A stretch of 11,333 nucleotides of DNA from Microcaldota archaeon (GTDB taxonomy: Archaea > Iainarchaeota > Iainarchaeia > JAADDC01): positions 1 through 11,333 of the forward strand of contig JALTCQ010000016.1 of NCBI GenBank assembly GCA_027074515.1. Direction: 5' to 3'. A model generated the notes under the pieces. That model was not told where the DNA came from. It made no database searches and was given only the letters and a program-made list of their open reading frames with translations. Position numbers and translations under genes: made by a program. Below are positions 6,871 through 11,333 of this stretch, in pieces. Position 1 is the stretch's first letter. Every line of letters begins with the position of its first letter.

Positions 6871-6873
6871 CGG

Positions 6874-8076
6874 TCACTCGTACCGTAGCGCCACTACCGG
6901 ATCGAGCTCCGCGGCGCGCCTTGCAGGTAGCAGCCCGGCCACGATGCCGAGCACGAAGGAGAATACCGCGGCACCGATGAGCAGGTCCGGTCTAAGGTAC
7001 ACGCTGTAGTAGTATATTCCCCCGAAGCTCCTGACGGCCCACTGGACGAGAAGCGCAAGGGCAGCGGCAACACCCTCGCCAACTACTCCTCCGATCAACC
7101 CTAACAACCCCGCCTCCACCAGAAACACCGTCATAATCTGCCCTCTCGTCGCCCCCACCGCCTTCATCACCCCTATCTCCCTGGTTCTTTCTGTAACGCT
7201 CATGTACATCGTATTCATTATCCCCACAGCTCCAACAATGAGGGCGATGGCCGCAATACTCGTTATGACAACTGTGACAACGTTGAGTATGCTGTTAATC
7301 GTGTTGGCCAGGTCCTCCGGTGTGAGCACCTGGAAGTCATCCTTCCCCCTGTGGCTCTTCAAAATTCTCTTTATGCGCTCTGCTATTTGTTTTATCTGGC
7401 TACGGTCTGCCACTTTCGCCGTGATCATTATATAGTTCGGTTTTTGGTTTTCAGTGATTTCCTTGAAGGCGGAGAGAGGTATATTTATGCTAGTGTCGTC
7501 TGCCTCATCTCCAAAGCGCCGGAACACAGCAATAACACGGAATTTCTTTCCCGCAATCTCTATGCTCCGTCCTGCGGGGATATCTTTGCCAAAGAGATCG
7601 TGTGCGACGCTATAGCCAAGCATGGCGACGTACTTATCCCCCTTTCTTGGCGGTCGGCCCTCTGCGATGTATGTTTCCGTTAGGTTTCCGTAGATCTTTG
7701 TGATCGCACCCGACGGGTAGCCGTAGACCACGAGAACCTTCGTCTCTCCGCCGTAGTTGATCGGGAGTGCCTTTGACGCTATGCCGGCGACGTAGGTGAC
7801 GCCAGGAACGTGTTCCACTACCTTCACGTCGTCGTCGCTAAGGAACGTTGGCGACATCATGGATGTGAAGAGGCCCCCCTTTCCAGGCATGATTGTGATG
7901 ATATCTGCTCCAAACTGGCCCACTAGCTGGTTAACAGAATCCTGGAATCCGTTCCCCACCGCGATCATGAGCACGATTGCGGATATGCCCATTACCGTTC
8001 CTACAATCGTCAGTACTGTTCTTTTTCTGTTGTGGGTGAGCGATTTTATCCCTATCTTTGCTATCTCCCAGTTCAT
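6874..8076 (-). CDS. ABC transporter permease, MacB/FtsX type (last gene of operon)
   Basis: 400 aa. Layout is that of MacB-like permeases: N-terminal cytoplasmic stretch, first membrane helix near 20-42 (VLTIVGTVMGISAIVLMIAVG), an extracytoplasmic MacB-type core to about 265, then three helices of an FtsX domain and the typical ending LPARRAAELDPVVALRYE. Between the second and third helices is the conserved ERTREIGVMKAVGATRGQI segment expected to touch the ATPase. It overlaps the preceding permease as ATGA (8073-8076), with GAGG at 8087-8090 before the start. It should pair with the other permease and the LolD-like ATPase as a heteromeric mechanotransmission or export complex, like LolCDE. 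Substrate unknown. Part of its FtsX region is nearly identical in DNA to the neighbouring permease. Confidence 0.9.
   Translation of the reverse strand: MNWEIAKIGIKSLTHNRKRTVLTIVGTVMGISAIVLMIAVGNGFQDSVNQLVGQFGADIITIMPGKGGLFTSMMSPTFLSDDDVKVVEHVPGVTYVAGIASKALPINYGGETKVLVVYGYPSGAITKIYGNLTETYIAEGRPPRKGDKYVAMLGYSVAHDLFGKDIPAGRSIEIAGKKFRVIAVFRRFGDEADDTSINIPLSAFKEITENQKPNYIMITAKVADRSQIKQIAERIKRILKSHRGKDDFQVLTPEDLANTINSILNVVTVVITSIAAIALIVGAVGIMNTMYMSVTERTREIGVMKAVGATRGQIMTVFLVEAGLLGLIGGVVGEGVAAALALLVQWAVRSFGGIYYYSVYLRPDLLIGAAVFSFVLGIVAGLLPARRAAELDPVVALRYE
7091..7251 (-). repeat. Near-identical tract shared by the two permease genes, copy A
   Basis: This tract aligns without gaps to 8284-8444 with one difference in 161 bases (7135 A against 8328 G). 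It encodes residues about 276-328, from GAVGIMNTMYMSV through the REIGVMKAVGATRG loop into LLGLIGGVVG. Identity falls off sharply at both ends, for example from base 7252. Confidence 0.95.
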
Positions 8077-9248
8077 TGCCGTATCGCCTCTATGGGATCC
8101 TTGTTGGCCCCCTCTTTCGCGGGAAGGTATCCGGAAATGATTCCCATGACCGCGGAGAACGCGATTAGCGATATGGCTACAAAGGGGTTGTAACTCGCAC
8201 GGTACGTGTCCAGCACCATGGCTTGGAGCACCTTTTCCGCCACGCTTGTGATTCCCAGTCCCAAGAGCGTCCCGACCACTCCCCCGATCAACCCTAACAA
8301 CCCCGCCTCCACCAGAAACACCGTCATGATCTGCCCTCTCGTCGCCCCCACCGCCTTCATCACCCCTATCTCCCTGGTTCTTTCTGTAACGCTCATGTAC
8401 ATCGTATTCATTATCCCCACAGCTCCAACAATGAGGGCGATGGCAGCTATGCTCACCAGGAGCGCCTCTATGATGGATATGATCTGGTTTGCCATGTTGG
8501 CCATGCGTTCCGGCGTGAGTATGTGGAAATCTTCCTGACCGCGGTGCAGTTTAAGCGCCCGCTTTATTCGCTCCGCTATGCGTGTGATGTCTGCTCCCGT
8601 GCTTGTGGTGGCCACGATTCTGCAATACTTGTCGGATTTTCCCGTTAGTTCCTCAAAGGCAGATATGGGTACGTAGACAGCGCTGTCCATGGGTCCGCCG
8701 GTTTTCTTCAGTATTCCCACGATCTTGAACCTCTTCCCGTTGATGAGAATCGTTGTTCCCGCGTGTAGATCTTTTCCAAAGGCGTCATGGGCTATACTAT
8801 TTCCAACGAGGGCCGTGTACTTGTCCCCGCTTCTCAATGGCCTCCCATCCTCTACGTACGCCCCCATGCTCTCGTATATCTTGCTGAACTCTCCGGGATC
8901 CGCGCCCTCTAACAGGATTCCCGCCCCCTTACCGCAGCACTCTGCGGAACCGCTGGCTATGGCAATGGGAAGGACGTCCTTTACCCCGGGAACGCGTCGC
9001 ACTGTCTTCACGTCGCTCTCCGTGAAGTACACGCCGCCGAGGTTCATCATTCCGGTGGTTCCCGGTGCTATTATGATCTTGTTTGCCCCCACCTTTGACA
9101 GTTCGGTCATTACTGTTAGCTTAAGACCGTTTATGGTTGAGAAAAGTGTAAAGACAGCTGCCACGGCTATTACAATGCCCAACGTTGTCAGGAAGCTGCG
9201 TATCCACTGGTGGCGCAGTCCCGCCGTGGCAAGCCGCCAGTAGCTCAT
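8073..9248 (-). CDS. ABC transporter permease, MacB/FtsX type (third gene of operon)
   Basis: 391 aa with the same plan as the downstream permease: first helix near 19-42 (FLTTLGIVIAVAAVFTLFSTI), extracytoplasmic core, and a three-helix FtsX domain ending LPAKEGANKDPIEAIRQ. The core domains of the two permeases are clearly related (DKYTALVGNSIAHDAFGKDL against DKYVAMLGYSVAHDLFGKDI) but diverged, so the two are old paralogues with a younger shared tract. The start is the ATG at 9248, with GGAGG at 9257-9261; a longer frame to 9311 would add 21 residues that read through the previous gene in another frame. The start overlaps the surface-protein stop as ATGA. A double cysteine (AECCGKG) in the extracytoplasmic core is absent from its partner. 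Confidence 0.9.
   Translation of the reverse strand: MSYWRLATAGLRHQWIRSFLTTLGIVIAVAAVFTLFSTINGLKLTVMTELSKVGANKIIIAPGTTGMMNLGGVYFTESDVKTVRRVPGVKDVLPIAIASGSAECCGKGAGILLEGADPGEFSKIYESMGAYVEDGRPLRSGDKYTALVGNSIAHDAFGKDLHAGTTILINGKRFKIVGILKKTGGPMDSAVYVPISAFEELTGKSDKYCRIVATTSTGADITRIAERIKRALKLHRGQEDFHILTPERMANMANQIISIIEALLVSIAAIALIVGAVGIMNTMYMSVTERTREIGVMKAVGATRGQIMTVFLVEAGLLGLIGGVVGTLLGLGITSVAEKVLQAMVLDTYRASYNPFVAISLIAFSAVMGIISGYLPAKEGANKDPIEAIRQ
8284..8444 (-). repeat. Near-identical tract shared by the two permease genes, copy B
   Basis: Partner of 7091-7251: 160 of 161 bases identical, same reading frame, encoding residues about 269-321 of this permease. No terminal repeats or target duplications flank it, so it is not a mobile element. 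Confidence 0.95.
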
Positions 9249-10606
9249 CGCTTCTTCCTCCACCACCAGATTCCAATGCCTGCAAGCACCACGATTCCGA
9301 CCCAGATCCACGTGTTCGCCTGTTTTTGCGGTATTTCTACTGTGATGGTCTTCTCAAGCTCTTTCTGCTCTCCATTCTCCACGTACTCCACAAGCACCTT
9401 GAACTGTGCTTCCTTTCCGTCTGGACTGAGTGTCACCGTTGCAGTGTCGTAGTCGCCAGGTGAAAGATCCCCGATGACGGACTCTCCCATTGCATTACCC
9501 TCCGCCCGGACGAAAACGGTGTCTGCGGTGCCTGTTCCTACGTTCGCCACGGTAAGTGTCACCTGTACCCTGTTGCCTGCCCAGCTCACGCCGGAGGGGT
9601 ATATTTGGAGATCCGGTTCCGTCTTCGGGAGTACTGAGTAGCTGTACACACGCTTTCCTTCTTTCCCTGTCAGCGTTACGATTATTGCCCCTGGCTCATC
9701 CTCTTTTGTAAGTCTCCAGGTTACGGGGACGGAGATCTTGCCCCTTGGCGGAATTGATGCGTATGTGTATGTGGAGGTGCCCCCCAGCTCTATGTTGTTG
9801 CCCGTTATACTCACGGTGATGGGTCCAACAGCCACGTCCAGGTTGTTTTGTACGCTTAGAACTGATGTAATTGTTCCGCTGGCCTTTTTCGGCACGTTAA
9901 AGTCTACGGTTATGTCGTTCCTTGGCGGATAGCAGAGGGTCACGTAGGTTATGTTCTTCTGCACGGCCCCGCTGTCTGTCAGCCCCTTTAGGACCGCGTT
10001 GAACTCGTAGATGCCTTCTGTACACGCAGGGATCACATCCACGTACACGCTCCTTGCCTCTTCGTGTTCTAGGTTCCCCAAGGCTATTTCCGTGTTTCCC
10101 AGCTTTCCTGGGACGATCAGGGTTGCGTTGTATATTGTGGGGCCGTTGTTCTTGATTCTCACGGCGATGCTGTTCTTTACACCCCCGTAAACGTGGTCTG
10201 GCAGCATTACGCTAATTGTTTTGCTCGTGCTGACCGTTATGAATGCTGTGTGTTCCTCGTCATAACTCTTGCCCGTTGCCGCGTCGTCGTAGCGTAGTTC
10301 CATGGGTATTGCATACGTTCCGGGGGTTAGATCATCGGGTACCGCCACGTGCAGAGTTTTTGTAACCGCCCCCGCGAGGCAGTCTCCCAGATCCGTCCAG
10401 CTATCTGCCCCCTCCACGGATAGCGCTGAATCTCCAACCTTTAGCTCAATTCCCGTTGCACCTGTGGCGCATCCCACGGTCACCACGAGTAAACCGCTTT
10501 CTCCAGGCTGCAGGACCGCGGGTATTGTTGTTACGTTCATTTCAAGGGCATACGCCCCAGATGCGAGGAGCAGGAGTGCTCCGAGCAACAAAACATTCTT
10601 ATTCAT
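9245..10606 (-). CDS. Membrane-anchored surface protein with S-layer/CARDB-like domains (COG1361-like)
   Basis: 453 aa. A signal peptide (residues 1-20, cleavage likely after GAYA) is followed by repeated beta-sandwich stretches of the CARDB/NEW3 kind, for example IPAVLQPGESGLLVVTVG, NSIAVRIKNNGPTIYNATL, VQVTLTVANVGTGTADTVF. A single C-terminal helix (about 432-449) ends in WWWRKKR, giving an outside body and a short basic inside tail. Four cysteines form two pairs of equal spacing, C46/C76 and C195/C225, possible disulfides. The gene overlaps the ATPase by 8 bases and the next permease by 4, so it belongs to the transporter operon; GGGGGTG precedes its ATG. It may be an accessory or substrate-handling subunit of the transporter, or an adhesin-like cargo. 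The role is inferred from position. Confidence 0.82.
   Translation of the reverse strand: MNKNVLLLGALLLLASGAYALEMNVTTIPAVLQPGESGLLVVTVGCATGATGIELKVGDSALSVEGADSWTDLGDCLAGAVTKTLHVAVPDDLTPGTYAIPMELRYDDAATGKSYDEEHTAFITVSTSKTISVMLPDHVYGGVKNSIAVRIKNNGPTIYNATLIVPGKLGNTEIALGNLEHEEARSVYVDVIPACTEGIYEFNAVLKGLTDSGAVQKNITYVTLCYPPRNDITVDFNVPKKASGTITSVLSVQNNLDVAVGPITVSITGNNIELGGTSTYTYASIPPRGKISVPVTWRLTKEDEPGAIIVTLTGKEGKRVYSYSVLPKTEPDLQIYPSGVSWAGNRVQVTLTVANVGTGTADTVFVRAEGNAMGESVIGDLSPGDYDTATVTLSPDGKEAQFKVLVEYVENGEQKELEKTITVEIPQKQANTWIWVGIVVLAGIGIWWWRKKR
9257..9261 (-). promoter_or_regulatory. Ribosome binding site of the third-gene permease (GGAGG)
   Basis: GGAGG on the minus strand, 8 bases before the ATG at 9248, within the coding end of the surface-protein gene. 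It supports the shorter permease start. Confidence 0.75.
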
Positions 10607-11285
10607 TCTTCTTCACCCCCTTTATTTCTCCATCCCGGATGAGTATGACCCTTTCCGCGTGTTTAGCGATTTCTGGGTCGTGCGTGACGAGAACGACGGT
10701 CTTCCCGTCTTCATTCAATCGGTGGAATATCTCCATGACCTTCTCGCCCCTCTCTGTATCGAGGTTTCCCGTTGGTTCGTCTGCCAGTATGATCTCTGGA
10801 TCGTTGGCCAAGGCTCGAGCGATTGCCACACGCTGCTGCTGGCCACCGGAAAGCTGGCTAGGGTAGTGGTAGAGCCTGTTTCCCAGATCCACCATTTCCA
10901 GGAGCTTCCTTGCCCTTTCTCTCCTCTGCTTTGCGGGAACACCGGCGAAGAGCATGGGCAGTTCCACATTCTCCAATGCGGTTAGCGAAGGGCTCAGGTT
11001 GTACTGCTGGAAGACGAAGCCAATCGTCTTCCTTCGAATGATCGCGCGTTCGTCCTCTGAGAGCTTTGAAACGTCCCATCCGTGCACGTAGACGTGGCCC
11101 TTGGTCGGTGTGTCCAGAAGTCCGAGGATGTGCATCAGCGTGCTCTTTCCCGAGCCAGATGGGCCCATTATGGCCGCGAACTCGCCTGGATAAATCTCCA
11201 CGTTAACTCCTTTCAGCGCGTAGGTTGCCGCGTCCCCCTTTCCATAGACCTTCCAAACGTTCTCCGCTCTGATGATGGGTGGCAC
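10599..11285 (-). CDS. ABC transporter ATPase, LolD/MacB family
   Basis: 228 aa, full length. All ATPase motifs are intact: Walker A GPSGSGKST (41-49), Q-loop at FQQ (92-94), signature LSGGQQQR (145-152), Walker B IILADEP (165-171), D-loop NLD (174-176) and switch H202. The stretch EFAAIMGPSGSGKSTLMHILG and the MacB-like YNLSPSLTALENVELPM place it in the LolD/MacB/FtsE group, matching the two FtsX-type permeases downstream. The start is GTG at 11285. No ribosome binding site is seen, and a TATA-like CTTAAATC centred about 25 bases upstream suggests a leaderless transcript. It is the first gene of a four-gene operon. The product should power the permease pair; substrate unknown. Confidence 0.94.
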   Translation of the reverse strand: MPPIIRAENVWKVYGKGDAATYALKGVNVEIYPGEFAAIMGPSGSGKSTLMHILGLLDTPTKGHVYVHGWDVSKLSEDERAIIRRKTIGFVFQQYNLSPSLTALENVELPMLFAGVPAKQRRERARKLLEMVDLGNRLYHYPSQLSGGQQQRVAIARALANDPEIILADEPTGNLDTERGEKVMEIFHRLNEDGKTVVLVTHDPEIAKHAERVILIRDGEIKGVKKNE

Positions 11286-11308
11286 GTATTACGATACCGT
11301 ATTACGAT
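11285..11308. repeat. Tandem 11-bp direct repeat CGTATTACGAT (operator candidate)
   Basis: CGTATTACGAT occurs at 11285-11295 and again at 11298-11308, a period of 13 bp. The pair covers the stretch from the TATA-like box to the start codon of the ATPase gene, a place where a bound protein would block RNA polymerase. Confidence 0.7.
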
Positions 11309-11333
11309 TTAAGAATATTATGGTATCGTAATA
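11287..11333. repeat. 12-bp perfect inverted repeat around the operon TATA box (operator candidate)
   Basis: TATTACGATACC at 11287-11298 pairs exactly with GGTATCGTAATA at 11322-11333, 23 bases apart, with the TATA-like box between. The right arm runs to the last base of the window and may be longer. Part of the left arm, TACGATACCGTA (11290-11301), is itself a near palindrome (10 of 12). Confidence 0.72.
11306..11313 (-). promoter_or_regulatory. TATA-like box of the ABC transporter operon
   Basis: CTTAAATC on the minus strand, centred about 25 bases before the GTG at 11285, fits a leaderless start. It lies within a cluster of repeated motifs. An alternative AT-rich run (ATAATATT, 11313-11320) sits just upstream. 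Confidence 0.5.

Noticed and set aside
7091..8444. The repeated tract as a mobile element
   Set aside because: Both copies are in frame within homologous genes, with no terminal inverted repeats or target duplications.
9249..9311. 21-residue extension of the third-gene permease
   Set aside because: It reads the surface-protein coding end in another frame; GGAGG at 9257-9261 and the ATGA overlap support the start at 9248.

Overview
The window reads as archaeal chromosome. Core promoters are TATA-box type (AT-rich boxes about 25 bases before the start), and three genes look leaderless. The tyrosyl-tRNA synthetase is of the archaeal kind, and there is a COG2522-like archaeal HTH regulator. Other genes start with a strong GGAGG-type ribosome binding site. 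I see no tRNA, rRNA, CRISPR array, transposase or intein. The lineage cannot be fixed from this window; a euryarchaeal or related lineage is only a guess.

Layout. (1) Bases 3-1580 (+): 3' part of an ABC-2 type membrane protein with a long extracytoplasmic coiled coil, cut by the window edge. (2) 1581-1707: a promoter region with three TATA-like boxes and a small palindrome. (3) 1708-4870 (+): a class II (adenosylcobalamin-dependent) ribonucleotide reductase split over two overlapping genes. The large one holds the catalytic barrel; the small one holds a TSCPD-like domain, a zinc ribbon and the C-terminal redox cysteine pair. (4) 4854-5375 (-): a PduO-type cob(I)alamin adenosyltransferase, the enzyme that makes the reductase's cofactor, convergent with it. 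(5) 5426-5716 (+): a small HTH regulator, divergent from the adenosyltransferase; both seem to share one AT-rich core promoter. (6) 5706-6758 (-): tyrosyl-tRNA synthetase, convergent with the regulator.

(7) 6874-11285 (-): a four-gene operon read right to left. It encodes a LolD/MacB-type ATPase, a membrane-anchored S-layer/CARDB-like surface protein, and two MacB/FtsX-type permeases. Every junction overlaps by 4 or 8 bases, and a T-rich stretch follows the last gene. Its promoter, at the right edge, is packed with copies of a TATTACGAT motif in direct and inverted orientation around a TATA box, which suggests tight control by a dedicated regulator.

The best leads are the split reductase beside its cofactor enzyme, the operator array at 11285-11333, and a 161-bp tract shared by the two permease genes with a single mismatch. 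That tract encodes the segment expected to contact the common ATPase and looks like recent gene conversion.
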